From positions 60,328 to 124,327 of IMG/VR virus record IMGVR_UViG_3300009488_000018: a DNA stretch of 64,000 nt. One strand, written 5' to 3'. A model generated the notes under the pieces. That model saw only the letters and a program-made list of their open reading frames with translations. It was not told the DNA's origin and ran no database searches. Positions within the stretch are counted from its first letter, which is position 1; each line of letters starts with the position of its first letter. Of the stretch, positions 46,931-54,422 are shown piece by piece. Source of the stretch: a virus. A program made the position numbers and the translations under genes.

Positions 46931-47229
46931 TCCTTACTGAAGACATGAAGTTCACGGTTAACATTCCATAACTTCCCAATAGGAGTAAGAACCTCTTTTA
47001 TAATGTCACTAGTACGGTCGTCCCAAATCCTTATTTTAACACCAAATCTCTCTTTCTCCCTTATAGGTTCCACTTTATAAAATATCTTTGGAAAAATCTT
47101 GTTTAACTCTCGGTCGATTCGTCTCATCAAACTTTCGGACATAAAACAGTGATGACTAATAATTATATTAGTATTAATACAACCATCAAATTTCAATTTT
47201 TTAGACTTACATATAATTACATGTTTCAT
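46927..47229 (-). CDS. member of the FPKIF/VPKLF small paralog family
   Basis: 100 residues. SLMRRIDRELNKIFPKIFYK and VKIRIWDD follow the same order as in the genes at 47233, 47484, 61072, 61430, 63092 and 63490: helix, PK[LMI]F, strand, second strand. Function unknown. Confidence 0.65.
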   Translation of the reverse strand: MKHVIICKSKKLKFDGCINTNIIISHHCFMSESLMRRIDRELNKIFPKIFYKVEPIREKERFGVKIRIWDDRTSDIIKEVLTPIGKLWNVNRELHVFSKE

Positions 47230-47232
47230 AAC

Positions 47233-47481
47233 TTATTCTCCTATTACTCTAATGTTAGCACAGTGGAAGTAATCACCTACAATTATATACATAGGTAGAC
47301 ACCTAACAGTTAACTCTTGACTTACATAATATTTTTCTGACTTTGAAACATATATAGATATGTTATTATCTTCTATTTCTACTCTGAAAAATAACTTTGG
47401 AATTATCCGATTTATAATATTGTAAACATCATCTAAACATTCAATTAAACTTACTCCAGCTCCTCGCAGATCTATTACCAC
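47233..47481 (-). CDS. VPKLF-family small paralog
   Basis: 82 residues with VYNIINRIIPKLFFRVEIE and ISIYVSKSEKYYVSQ. Tandem with two relatives, two to three bases apart; ends in VIGE like the next one. Unknown role. Confidence 0.65.
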   Translation of the reverse strand: MVIDLRGAGVSLIECLDDVYNIINRIIPKLFFRVEIEDNNISIYVSKSEKYYVSQELTVRCLPMYIIVGDYFHCANIRVIGE

Positions 47482-47483
47482 TT

Positions 47484-47732
47484 TTATTCTCCTATTACTT
47501 CTACTATAGTAATTGGTCTTTGTTCTCCTGGATTAAAGTCAGACATAAGTATATCACTATTCAAAGCCCTTATCACATCCAAAGCTAGCCGCTCCGGAAC
47601 ATATATATTCATACATAAGTCAACTAATTCAATACTAGAAAACATTCTCGGAACTATTCTATCAACAACCCTACGAATCTCTGTGCCTAGACTATCTCTA
47701 AACCAAAATTCAAACCTAAACTTAATAGTCAT
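47484..47732 (-). CDS. VPKLF-family small paralog
   Basis: 82 residues with VVDRIVPRMFSSIELVD and MNIYVPERLALDVI. First gene of the minus-strand operon behind a promoter box. ATG behind AGGAGAATAGAAA. Confidence 0.65.
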   Translation of the reverse strand: MTIKFRFEFWFRDSLGTEIRRVVDRIVPRMFSSIELVDLCMNIYVPERLALDVIRALNSDILMSDFNPGEQRPITIVEVIGE

Positions 47733-47781
47733 TTTTCTATTCTCCTATTACTTTTATTAGAAACAACTTTTCCCTCTAGTA

Positions 47782-47794
47782 ATTAATATATATA
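47782..47794 (-). promoter_or_regulatory. phage promoter box (minus strand)
   Basis: TATATATATTAAT on the minus strand, 50 bases before the ATG at 47732. Confidence 0.78.
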
Positions 47795-47867
47795 GATAAT
47801 AAATAGACAAACTCGAAAGAGTAATGTAATTACTCATTTTATATATATTGTAAAACCAACATATATC

Positions 47868-47880
47868 TATATATATTAAT
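47868..47880 (+). promoter_or_regulatory. phage promoter box
   Basis: TATATATATTAAT, 13 bases before the closing stem of the RNA candidate at 47893. Confidence 0.78.
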
Positions 47881-47892
47881 TGGTATTAAAGG

Positions 47893-48098
47893 TAGGGTTT
47901 GATGGTTGATACAACGGGATTAATTATGTACCTATGAGCGAGTCGAGGGGGACTCAAATGCTCAGGCCGATTAGTTAGTATTAGTATATGGGTGGAGCCT
48001 TAAGCCAGGGCTTTGAAGCCAGTATATTTTACGCTAGCAGACACCGTATCGATGACACTTAATATCGAGGCTGTCAAACCCTATTCTTCAATTTTTTT
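47893..48098 (+). ncRNA. structured non-coding RNA candidate
   Basis: TAGGGTTTGA at 47893 pairs perfectly with TCAAACCCTA at 48074, then a seven-T run. Inside, GAGC/GCTC with GAGTC/GACTC, and AAGCC/GGCTT hairpins. No ORF. With its own promoter box it looks like a stand-alone RNA of about 200 bases. Family unknown. The rest of the 47733-48135 gap holds only two promoter boxes. Confidence 0.7.
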
Positions 48099-48135
48099 AG
48101 AAGACTAAACAAAGATAGAGGAAGGAGAACATGTT

Positions 48136-48426
48136 ATGAGCGACAAACGAAAAATCAAATTTGGAACTCCGTATGGAGTGGTTATCCGCATTGACTTTGA
48201 CGAACGCAGTTTTATGCCAAAATATGCTTGTTTCATGGCATCTGGGAAAGGCGTTACTCAATTGTTCCAAAAGTCCATAGACATTGGATATCTTGTAAGT
48301 CTAATGTATCTCTACCAAATAGACCTCCAAAAGATCCAGTCAATGTCTGATCAACGTCATACACCTATAGTATTAGTTTACTCTGACGGTCTTGAAGACG
48401 TTATAGTAGAATATACTTATGATTAG
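48136..48426 (+). CDS. small hypothetical protein
   Basis: 96 residues; ATG behind GGAAGGAGAACATGTT. Alpha/beta with IRIDFDERSFMPKYACFMA and IVLVYSDGLEDVIV. Its transcript likely shares the promoter of the upstream RNA. Not recognised. Confidence 0.68.
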   Translation: MSDKRKIKFGTPYGVVIRIDFDERSFMPKYACFMASGKGVTQLFQKSIDIGYLVSLMYLYQIDLQKIQSMSDQRHTPIVLVYSDGLEDVIVEYTYD

Positions 48427-48442
48427 TTATAGATAATAAAGA

Positions 48443-48508
48443 AATGGGAGAGTCCGTAGATTTGGACTTCCAGGATACTACTGTTTAATCCTGTCTCCCC
48501 TTTTTTTG
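48443..48508. terminator. terminator between converging genes
   Basis: GGGAGA/TCTCCC outer stem with GT CC/GGAC and AGGAT/ATCCT inside, then seven T. The stop of the minus-strand gene lies within it. Confidence 0.75.
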
Positions 48509-48745
48509 TTCAGGATTATTTAAACCATAAAGCTCATCTATCATCTCTTTTACAACGTCATTAGAGTCTAATTCAAGTTTTAGATGCTCTGTAAATATAG
48601 CAGCAATTTCATCTTTTATATGAGTATTATGAAACGCTTTTAAATCCTGTTCTATATTGATAGTCCAATTCGCTTTAATAGTTCTTTTAACAATAACTTC
48701 ATCGTTCTCATCCAAAAAACATAAACCCAGTTTTATATTCTTCAT
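48485..48745 (-). CDS. small hypothetical protein
   Basis: 86 residues; strand-rich start (LGLCFLDENDEVIVKRTI) then an amphipathic helix. Coupled to the upstream zinc protein by ATGA. Resembles unnamed small phage proteins. Confidence 0.65.
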   Translation of the reverse strand: MKNIKLGLCFLDENDEVIVKRTIKANWTINIEQDLKAFHNTHIKDEIAAIFTEHLKLELDSNDVVKEMIDELYGLNNPEQKKGRQD

Positions 48746-48924
48746 TTTCTCTCCTTCTCTTTAATAGTTAGAAGACGTCCACACCACGGACAATATTTAA
48801 AACTCTTACCTGTATAACCTTCCTTACTTCCCCAAGCCATGTTAGTCTGTATTAGAATCATACCATCTATTATTTTAATGTTTGGTTTCCAGTCTGGACA
48901 ATCACATCCCCGTTCTTCTCCCAT
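48742..48924 (-). CDS. zinc-binding small protein
   Basis: 60 residues with CDCPDW at the N-terminus and CPWCGRLL at the C-terminus, a zinc ribbon split by a beta stretch. ATG behind AGAGAGGTAAGGA. Confidence 0.68.
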   Translation of the reverse strand: MGEERGCDCPDWKPNIKIIDGMILIQTNMAWGSKEGYTGKSFKYCPWCGRLLTIKEKERK

Positions 48925-48990
48925 TCCTTACCTCTCTTTAGTAGTTAATAGTTTCTTATTGTTTGTTCTACCTATATCTAATAGAATCGC

Positions 48991-49003
48991 TATATATATT
49001 AAT
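48991..49003 (+). promoter_or_regulatory. phage promoter box
   Basis: TATATATATTAAT then TAGTAGAAGATA, a leader shared with the boxes at 50493, 53316 and 53748. Confidence 0.8.
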
Positions 49004-49063
49004 TAGTAGAAGATAATTAAGTTTGATTAGTTCACAACATTTTAAAGAAGGGAGAATTAAGAA

Positions 49064-49216
49064 ATGAGAACAGAGAAGAAACAAATAGAACATAAACATC
49101 CCACATATCGATGTGAAATCTGTAACAAGTGTATGAGTATCATTGATTACATAATTAGCAACATTTGTGGGAAATGTACTGATAAGCAGGTGGAGCTTAT
49201 CAGTATCAATCGTTAA
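49064..49216 (+). CDS. 50-residue zinc-finger protein
   Basis: ATG behind GGGAGAATTAAGAA. CEICNKC and CGKC form a zinc site. First gene of the first look-alike unit. Unknown role. Confidence 0.6.
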   Translation: MRTEKKQIEHKHPTYRCEICNKCMSIIDYIISNICGKCTDKQVELISINR

Positions 49217-49236
49217 CCTTAATTGGGGTGGAATAA

Positions 49237-49776
49237 ATGAGAAGGATATTTATTTTCATTACGCTATTATTAGCGTTAATCATTTCTTCTAATGCCATTG
49301 CCATGGAGTATTCTATTTTAGGTGTTAATACAAAATGGCTAAAGGAAAGAGATTGGAAGAAGGTAGTATTAGGAGCAGCCACTTCGATGGCTGTTCATAT
49401 TGCAGGCCATTTGCTCTATCTAGAATGGCAGGGAAAAGATTGGCACATGGAGGATCCATTCACTGAGGTTTGTGAGGATCCCCTGACCCCTAATGAAGCA
49501 AGATGGTTTGGTCGGGCTGGATTCGTGGCTCGAGTAGGTACAGCTCTTGTCCTATCTTTAACTATGAAAGATTCAGACTTTACTAGAGGGTTTTGTGCTC
49601 TCACTACTGTCGGAACTGTTACTTATCCGTTCCTACAGGATTCGTCAGAGATGCCTGGAGATTTCGCAGTGATAGACAAACATGGTGGTAATTGGAAATT
49701 TGAGTATGCTTTGTATTCAGTTGGTTCTATAACCAGTTTGGTTTTATCAATGAAAGAAGAGGAAGAAGAGATATAG
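49237..49776 (+). CDS. exported/membrane protein
   Basis: 179 residues with a signal peptide (FIFITLLLALIISSNAIA). Mature part has two or three hydrophobic helices (VVLGAATSMAVHIAGHLLYL, ARVGTALVLSLTM, YALYSVGSITSLVLSM). ATG behind TTGGGGTGGAATAA. Probably inner or outer membrane of the host; function unknown. Confidence 0.68.
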   Translation: MRRIFIFITLLLALIISSNAIAMEYSILGVNTKWLKERDWKKVVLGAATSMAVHIAGHLLYLEWQGKDWHMEDPFTEVCEDPLTPNEARWFGRAGFVARVGTALVLSLTMKDSDFTRGFCALTTVGTVTYPFLQDSSEMPGDFAVIDKHGGNWKFEYALYSVGSITSLVLSMKEEEEEI

Positions 49777-49806
49777 AGAGTAGAAATATAGAAGAGGAGG
49801 TAAGTC

Positions 49807-49941
49807 ATGCGTGAAACGGAGATGTCAAAAAAATGGATTGTACTCTATTGTATTCCAGCTATCGTTCTTGGAATAGGCTTCTGGGGTACAGTCCTTTATC
49901 TAGGCTGGCATTTCGTTACAAAACTCTGGTTTCCGGAGTAG
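49807..49941 (+). CDS. 44-residue membrane protein
   Basis: ATG behind GGAGGTAAGTC. One helix (VLYCIPAIVLGIGFWGTVLY) and Trp-rich tail. Ends TAG immediately followed by in-frame TAA. Confidence 0.58.
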   Translation: MRETEMSKKWIVLYCIPAIVLGIGFWGTVLYLGWHFVTKLWFPE

Positions 49942-49985
49942 TAAACTTTATTTCAACTATTAATAAGTAGAAAAGAAAAGATCGC

Positions 49986-49998
49986 TATATATATTAAT
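49986..49998 (+). promoter_or_regulatory. phage promoter box
   Basis: TATATATATTAAT then AACTCGAAAGGTTTATTA, a second leader type shared with 54423. Confidence 0.8.
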
Positions 49999-50049
49999 AA
50001 CTCGAAAGGTTTATTATTCAAGACTAATTTAAAGGAAAGGAGAGACAAA

Positions 50050-50391
50050 ATGAAAACAGTTACAAAAATAAAAGCTAGAATTATCATATATCCAATCTTG
50101 CTAATTACAGCAATTGTACTGTATCATTTCATATGTATAGATAGTATTGGACTGAAGTCGCAGGAATACCTTGCAGAGCATAACACTTCTTTTTCAATTA
50201 ACTACATTACCAATACTGTTACTGTACATAATGTCATCGGCGAAAGAATCATACCATCAAGGGTCTATAGCTTCTCCGAAAAGCTACTTAGTAATGTATT
50301 GAATAAAGCTTACCTTTCTAAAAGATATAGTAGGTATGATGTATACACTCGTATCATACCAATCCGCGTAGAGTTTAGTTTAGATAGTTAG
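50050..50391 (+). CDS. signal-anchored hypothetical protein
   Basis: 113 residues with an N-terminal membrane helix (residues 11-32) and an external beta/alpha part. ATG behind AAAGGAGAGACAAA. TAG stop; a conserved terminator follows. Confidence 0.65.
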   Translation: MKTVTKIKARIIIYPILLITAIVLYHFICIDSIGLKSQEYLAEHNTSFSINYITNTVTVHNVIGERIIPSRVYSFSEKLLSNVLNKAYLSKRYSRYDVYTRIIPIRVEFSLDS

Positions 50392-50420
50392 AGTGATGGA
50401 GGCCCTTGGTACATATGGGG

Positions 50421-50464
50421 AAATTGGTTGGGATTGATCAATAATCTCCCAACCAATTTTTTGT
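50421..50464 (+). terminator. conserved unit terminator
   Basis: AAATTGGTTGGGA/TCCCAACCAATTT then T-run; one of six near-identical hairpins in this region. Confidence 0.88.
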
Positions 50465-50492
50465 TACAATAATAGGAATAAGAAAAGTTCGC

Positions 50493-50505
50493 TATATATA
50501 TTAAT
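50493..50505 (+). promoter_or_regulatory. phage promoter box
   Basis: TATATATATTAAT followed by the TAGTAGAAGATAG leader and ACATTTAAAGAAGGAG before the ATG. Confidence 0.8.
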
Positions 50506-50560
50506 TAGTAGAAGATAGAGTTTGATTATTTTACAACATTTAAAGAAGGAGAATTAAGAA

Positions 50561-51370
50561 ATGAGATATACTGATTTAGAAACACAATTTAGAGATCATC
50601 AATGGGGAAGTCGCAAAAGTCTAATAGAAGATACGTTCCTTAAAGAAGGACATGATTTTACCAAAAGGAGTCATGTTATAATATATAAAGATACGATCAT
50701 AGGAGAGGAATCAGATGTACATCTTTATTTTACTCCAAAGAGTAAGATGTTATATAAAGCAGTAGTATCTATGATAAATATCTCATCATATAAAGCAATG
50801 CAAAAAGTACAAAACATATTAGTAGCTAAATATGGGTTACCCGAACCTCGATGGTTCAATGAAAATGGCGGAGTTTTTCGAGATTGGGACTTTGATAAAT
50901 ATCTGATCCGAACGAGCATTCTCTTTCATCCTAGTAATTCTTATAGCTTTGGTGTGACCTATATATCTAAGCATTATTATAATATTTATAAACTAGAAGA
51001 ACTAAAAAAAAGAAAGGAAGTAAGAAAAATGACAAATACAAATAATGAAAAAACAGTTCTTTGTAAGTGGTGTGACGAACCCACTTCTATGTTAGGTACT
51101 GAAGAATGTAATAGATGCTGGGAAGTAACATCTCGTCTGAGCAGCTTTCTGAGATCTCAGAAGGCTAGAGATTTTGTAAGACAGATTTTGTTAAGTCGTG
51201 AAGAGACAATATACTTTCGATATATACGGGATCCATTCGCTACAGAATCTAAAGAGAAAGTGGAGAAACAATATAAGGATTATTATGAAAGGATTCGGGA
51301 TCAAGACCAAGAACCGCTCAGTTTTGACGAATGGTGTGATACAGTAGAATATATACCAGTGAAGAGGTAG
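50561..51370 (+). CDS. WG-family domain fused to a zinc-ribbon protein
   Basis: 269 residues. The first ~150 (FRDHQWGS, FTPKSKMLYKAVVS, LVAKYGLPEP) match the family at 54499, 55579 and 57394 but lack a signal peptide. The remainder starts MTNTNNEKTVLCKWC with CNRC, a zinc ribbon plus helical tail. An internal ATG with AAAGGAAG upstream sits at the joint, so two proteins may be made. TAG stop. Confidence 0.65.
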   Translation: MRYTDLETQFRDHQWGSRKSLIEDTFLKEGHDFTKRSHVIIYKDTIIGEESDVHLYFTPKSKMLYKAVVSMINISSYKAMQKVQNILVAKYGLPEPRWFNENGGVFRDWDFDKYLIRTSILFHPSNSYSFGVTYISKHYYNIYKLEELKKRKEVRKMTNTNNEKTVLCKWCDEPTSMLGTEECNRCWEVTSRLSSFLRSQKARDFVRQILLSREETIYFRYIRDPFATESKEKVEKQYKDYYERIRDQDQEPLSFDEWCDTVEYIPVKR

Positions 51371-51413
51371 ATAGATTCTAATTCTAATATTATCTAAAGA
51401 AGGAGGACTAAAG

Positions 51414-51668
51414 ATGAAGAAGTTAATTATTTTAATGATTGCAACTCTGTTTCTTGCAAGTTGCATTACTCCACATTCGCCGAGAGGCCACCACAATAGA
51501 GGTGATGGTGAGGGTTCTACTGTTTCCTCTATTGATGGAGCACGTCCTGGTTACGGATATGGGGACGAAAACCACGACCATTATGGGCCTCCTGGTCAAG
51601 ACAAAGGTGAGGGTAACAATGGTGAAGGTCATGGACATGGTCATGGCTACGGTCATGGTAAAAAATAA
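51414..51668 (+). CDS. Gly/His-rich lipoprotein
   Basis: 84 residues. Lipoprotein signal with LASC lipobox. Mature part is low-complexity Gly, His, Asp, Asn, ending in GHGHGHGYGHGKK, a possible metal-binding tail. ATG behind GAAGGAGGACTAAAG. Small host-envelope protein of unknown function. Confidence 0.72.
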   Translation: MKKLIILMIATLFLASCITPHSPRGHHNRGDGEGSTVSSIDGARPGYGYGDENHDHYGPPGQDKGEGNNGEGHGHGHGYGHGKK

Positions 51669-51690
51669 CCGTCTTATAAAGAGGGAGAAA

Positions 51691-51873
51691 ATGAGTGAAT
51701 ATTCCAAAGGACAAGCAGAGGGATTACAAAGAAATCTGGATCTGATTAGAAAATATGGGACAGATAAAGACAAAGATTGTTTGAGAGGCTCAGGAATGGC
51801 AGGTAATAAGCCACTATCCAAAACCTTTTACAGACGACTTTATAAGGCTACTGGACTCAAACATTTACCATAA
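51691..51873 (+). CDS. small basic protein
   Basis: 60 residues from the ATG behind AGAGGGAGAAA; upstream frame runs through the lipoprotein. Basic, with NKPLSKTFYRRLYKATG. Unknown. Confidence 0.55.
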   Translation: MSEYSKGQAEGLQRNLDLIRKYGTDKDKDCLRGSGMAGNKPLSKTFYRRLYKATGLKHLP

Positions 51874-51917
51874 AGAGAGGAGAAAGCAATAACGATAATG
51901 TTCTCTTGGTAGCAACG

Positions 51918-51929
51918 ATCCCGAGATGG
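51918..51929. repeat. 12-base inverted repeat, left
   Basis: ATCCCGAGATGG, inverse copy at 52318-52329; the pair brackets the gene at 51952. Confidence 0.6.
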
Positions 51930-51951
51930 ATACATGAATGGAGGATATATT

Positions 51952-52308
51952 ATGAAACCAGAAAAGATACTTAATCCAGCAATCAAAAAAGAGAGTATTG
52001 CTTGGATATTAAGTCATCTGGATATGTACCCAGAAGTATCTGTCAAAGTTAACGATACTGTTGACAGAATCGATATTAACTTTCACAGTGATGTTTGTGA
52101 ATCATGGTTTTTTCAATGGAAAAATATCCGTAAACGGTGGATTGGTTACATCAAAGTCGATAGAATCACATTTTCGATGATACGGGAATTTATGCCAAAT
52201 TTCCAAGGTTCACGAGCATCATGTAATCTTATGTCTACTATAGATGCAACAAAGTTCGTTGCATCATACATAACTCGTATGAGTCTGTGTGCTAACCGAA
52301 GGAAATAA
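51952..52308 (+). CDS. hypothetical protein
   Basis: 118 residues from the ATG behind GGAGGATATATT. Alpha/beta with Trp-rich WFFQWKNIRKRWIGYIKV and a Cys near the end. Bracketed by 12-base inverted repeats. Not recognised. Confidence 0.65.
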   Translation: MKPEKILNPAIKKESIAWILSHLDMYPEVSVKVNDTVDRIDINFHSDVCESWFFQWKNIRKRWIGYIKVDRITFSMIREFMPNFQGSRASCNLMSTIDATKFVASYITRMSLCANRRK

Positions 52309-52317
52309 TTTAATCTA

Positions 52318-52329
52318 CCATCTCGGGAT
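52318..52329. repeat. 12-base inverted repeat, right
   Basis: CCATCTCGGGAT, inverse of 51918-51929. Confidence 0.6.
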
Positions 52330-52366
52330 TATTTGTATTCTATATACTAAAGAAAGGAGAGTTAAA

Positions 52367-52579
52367 ATGAGATCTGACTATCGATGTCGGCGCTTTAGTG
52401 GTGGTTATGAAGGTAGCTACTATGAGATCTCTTGGGTAAAGAATGGACGTAAGATCGTGTTAAACGTGAATAAGAAAAAAGCTACTCAGTTTTGTAAAAA
52501 GTGGGGTATCAAAATCTACGACCCAGAAGATAGGTTGACACCTGGGTATTATGGCAATAGCAACATGCATTTGAGATGA
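52367..52579 (+). CDS. small basic protein
   Basis: 70 residues from the ATG behind AAAGGAGAGTTAAA. CRRFSGGYEGSYYEISWVKN then a basic helix (NKKKATQFCKKWG); may be a small RNA/DNA-binding fold. Unknown. Confidence 0.62.
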   Translation: MRSDYRCRRFSGGYEGSYYEISWVKNGRKIVLNVNKKKATQFCKKWGIKIYDPEDRLTPGYYGNSNMHLR

Positions 52580-52604
52580 AAGGAGAGGAGGACGTTATAA
52601 TACT

Positions 52605-52787
52605 ATGGAACTAGACATAAAAGTAAACGTACCAGATAAGATATTCAATAGAATAGTAGAAAACACAACAAAAGAATATCCTCAACATAGTAAAGAACAT
52701 ATCATACAGGCGTCGAAAACAGCGGTTAGAATACTTGCTAGAATAGCTGCTGAAGAAGCAATTTGGAAAGGGAAAGTCAGGTTGTAG
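52605..52787 (+). CDS. small helical protein ending at TAG
   Basis: 60 residues starting MELDIKVNVPDKIFNRIVEN, helical, basic end. Stops at TAG; next ORF begins two codons later in the same frame without a ribosome site, so an 86-residue readthrough product is likely if the amber tRNA is active. Start behind GGAGAGGAGGACG. Confidence 0.6.
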   Translation: MELDIKVNVPDKIFNRIVENTTKEYPQHSKEHIIQASKTAVRILARIAAEEAIWKGKVRL

Positions 52788-52790
52788 ACA

Positions 52791-52865
52791 ATGGATCTAA
52801 AAAAAGAAGTATTAGAAGCGAAAAAAGATTTACAGGATAACATTAAGAAAGAGGAGAAAGAATGA
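52791..52865 (+). CDS. 24-codon extension ORF
   Basis: MDLKKEVLEAKKDLQDNIKK and acidic end: one charged helix. In frame with the gene before it across TAG-ACA, no Shine-Dalgarno sequence. Best read as a readthrough tail; its 3' end provides GAGGAG for the next gene and overlaps it by ATGA. Confidence 0.45.
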   Translation: MDLKKEVLEAKKDLQDNIKKEEKE

Positions 52866-53002
52866 CAAAATGGGTAAGAAAGATAGAGATGATTGCCGAA
52901 GTCAAGATGTTATTTTCACAGTATCGTAATGGAACTATCACTCGTACGAAACTGGAATTTGAGATTATATCGATACTTGGTGCAATTGAGACTGACGACT
53001 AG
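52862..53002 (+). CDS. 46-residue hypothetical protein
   Basis: ATG in an ATGA overlap with AGAGGAGAAAGA upstream. Helical (MTKWVRKIEMIAEVKMLFSQ). Ends TAG followed at once by in-frame TAA. Confidence 0.58.
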   Translation: MTKWVRKIEMIAEVKMLFSQYRNGTITRTKLEFEIISILGAIETDD

Positions 53003-53039
53003 TAAGTATTAATTAGAAGAAAGGAGGGAAAGATTAAGA

Positions 53040-53237
53040 ATGAAGGTAACTCGTGATATTGTAGAAATAAAAATAGACTCTCGTGAAGAGGACCAACAAT
53101 TACAACGATTGTTAGAAGAGCACGGAATACCACAAATTTGGTGGCCGTCAGGAGGTTGGATACCTTATCCAATAAAGTATACATTGTCCGAAGACGAGTT
53201 TAAGAAAATTGAGGGAGCCGAAATTTTGCAACAGTAA
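53040..53237 (+). CDS. small hypothetical protein
   Basis: 65 residues; ATG behind AAAGGAGGGAAAGATTAAGA. Ile-Trp-Trp-Pro and YPIKYTLSEDEFKKI segments. Last gene before a unit terminator. Unknown. Confidence 0.62.
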   Translation: MKVTRDIVEIKIDSREEDQQLQRLLEEHGIPQIWWPSGGWIPYPIKYTLSEDEFKKIEGAEILQQ

Positions 53238-53245
53238 TTTTTAAG

Positions 53246-53286
53246 TTGGTTGGGAGTCTAATACATTCTTCCAACCAATTTTTTTG
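53246..53286 (+). terminator. conserved unit terminator
   Basis: TTGGTTGGGAG/CTTCCAACCAA then T-run, close match to the hairpin at 50421. Confidence 0.85.
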
Positions 53287-53315
53287 TTACAATAATAAGA
53301 TAAGGAAAAGATTGT

Positions 53316-53328
53316 TATATATATTAAT
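53316..53328 (+). promoter_or_regulatory. phage promoter box
   Basis: TATATATATTAAT with the TAGTAGAAGATAG leader. Confidence 0.8.
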
Positions 53329-53384
53329 TAGTAGAAGATAGGCTTTAGTTAATTTTATAACACTTTAAAGAAGGAGAATTAAGA

Positions 53385-53480
53385 ATGAGAAAATTATTCA
53401 TACTATCGGCCATAGTGGCTTTCCTGAAAAAAGTATGGAACTGGGTACGTTCAATCCACCACCCGGTTGGAACCAAGTAA
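53385..53480 (+). CDS. 31-residue remnant of a lipoprotein signal
   Basis: MRKLFILSAIVAFL matches the signal peptide of the lipoproteins at 53817 and 55096, but the sequence then switches to KKVWNWVRSIHH and stops before any lipobox. Likely a deleted paralog; may still be translated (AAGGAGAATTAAGA upstream). Confidence 0.55.
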   Translation: MRKLFILSAIVAFLKKVWNWVRSIHHPVGTK

Positions 53481-53505
53481 ATAATCTCGATAAAAGGAGA
53501 ATAAA

Positions 53506-53670
53506 ATGACCAGTCCAAGAACAATTAAAGTAAACCCTTGGGACCTAGACAAACACCCCTCCTGGAGAAAATTCCTTGAAGAGAAGGATGAAAGACTTAA
53601 GAAAAGGAAAAGGCAAGCCCAGGATAGGGGTAATAGGAGTAGAGGTCATGGTCGTAGTCGTGGTAGATAA
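53506..53670 (+). CDS. Arg/Lys-rich small protein
   Basis: 54 residues; ATG behind AAAGGAGAATAAA. NPWDLDKHPSWRKF start, then a very basic tail ending RGHGRSRGR. Possibly nucleic-acid binding. Unknown. Confidence 0.58.
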   Translation: MTSPRTIKVNPWDLDKHPSWRKFLEEKDERLKKRKRQAQDRGNRSRGHGRSRGR

Positions 53671-53674
53671 ACAG

Positions 53675-53718
53675 AATTGGTTGGGAGAGTGTATAGTAGT
53701 CTTCCAGCCAATTTTTTT
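53675..53718 (+). terminator. conserved unit terminator
   Basis: AATTGGTTGGGAGA / TCTTCCAGCCAATT then T-run. Confidence 0.85.
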
Positions 53719-53747
53719 GTAACAATGGTGGGAATAGAAGAGATCGC

Positions 53748-53760
53748 TATATATATTAAT
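53748..53760 (+). promoter_or_regulatory. phage promoter box
   Basis: TATATATATTAAT with the TAGTAGAAGG leader. Confidence 0.8.
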
Positions 53761-53816
53761 TAGTAGAAGGATTAAGACTTAGTTAATTTAATAACATTTA
53801 AAGAGGAGAATTAAGA

Positions 53817-54281
53817 ATGAGAAAATTATTTGTACTATCGGCTATGGTGATTTTCCTGATGGCAGGATGTGCTGCGACTTATAAACCACCGGTTACATCT
53901 TCACATAATATTGTGGAGGGAATCCAAGGCTTAAAGTCGGATTTATTTAAGGCGTCAAAGCAAGTTCTTGTAACGGAAGGTTATCAGATTCTTAGCTCTG
54001 ATGAAAAGTCGGGTACGATCTCGACAACGCCTAAACGATTAAATCTAGATGAAACGTCTTGTGACTGTGGGACAACAATGGGTTTACCTTATATCAAGGA
54101 CAAAAGGACTGTTACGACTGTCTCTCTAGGTCTGTTGATTACCGCCAATAAGATAATCATTAAGGCAACTATTGATGGTGAGTATCTTAAAGGTGACATA
54201 GTTCATGGTGTGAGTATGGTTTGTGTTTCAACAGGAAAGATAGAGAGAGATCTAATACGGAAGATCAAAATGCAGCTGTAA
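53817..54281 (+). CDS. lipoprotein
   Basis: 154 residues. MRKLFVLSAMVIFLMAGCAA: lipobox MAGC, lipidated Cys18. Mature domain is alpha/beta with VLVTEGYQILSSDEKSGTIS, common in small bacterial envelope lipoproteins, and a CDCG pair. Sole gene between promoter box and terminator. Likely exposed in the host envelope; role unknown. Confidence 0.75.
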   Translation: MRKLFVLSAMVIFLMAGCAATYKPPVTSSHNIVEGIQGLKSDLFKASKQVLVTEGYQILSSDEKSGTISTTPKRLNLDETSCDCGTTMGLPYIKDKRTVTTVSLGLLITANKIIIKATIDGEYLKGDIVHGVSMVCVSTGKIERDLIRKIKMQL

Positions 54282-54351
54282 TCGTTCTCGATGATATTAT
54301 GTACCTGGAACGAATATTGAGAGTCACTAAATATTATTAACATCTGTATAG

Positions 54352-54392
54352 AATTGGTTGGGAGTATGTAGTAATCTTCCAACCAATTTTTT
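54352..54392 (+). terminator. conserved unit terminator
   Basis: GAATTGGTTGGGAG / CTTCCAACCAATTTT then T-run. Confidence 0.86.
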
Positions 54393-54422
54393 GTAACAAC
54401 AGTGGGAATAGGAGAAGTTCGC

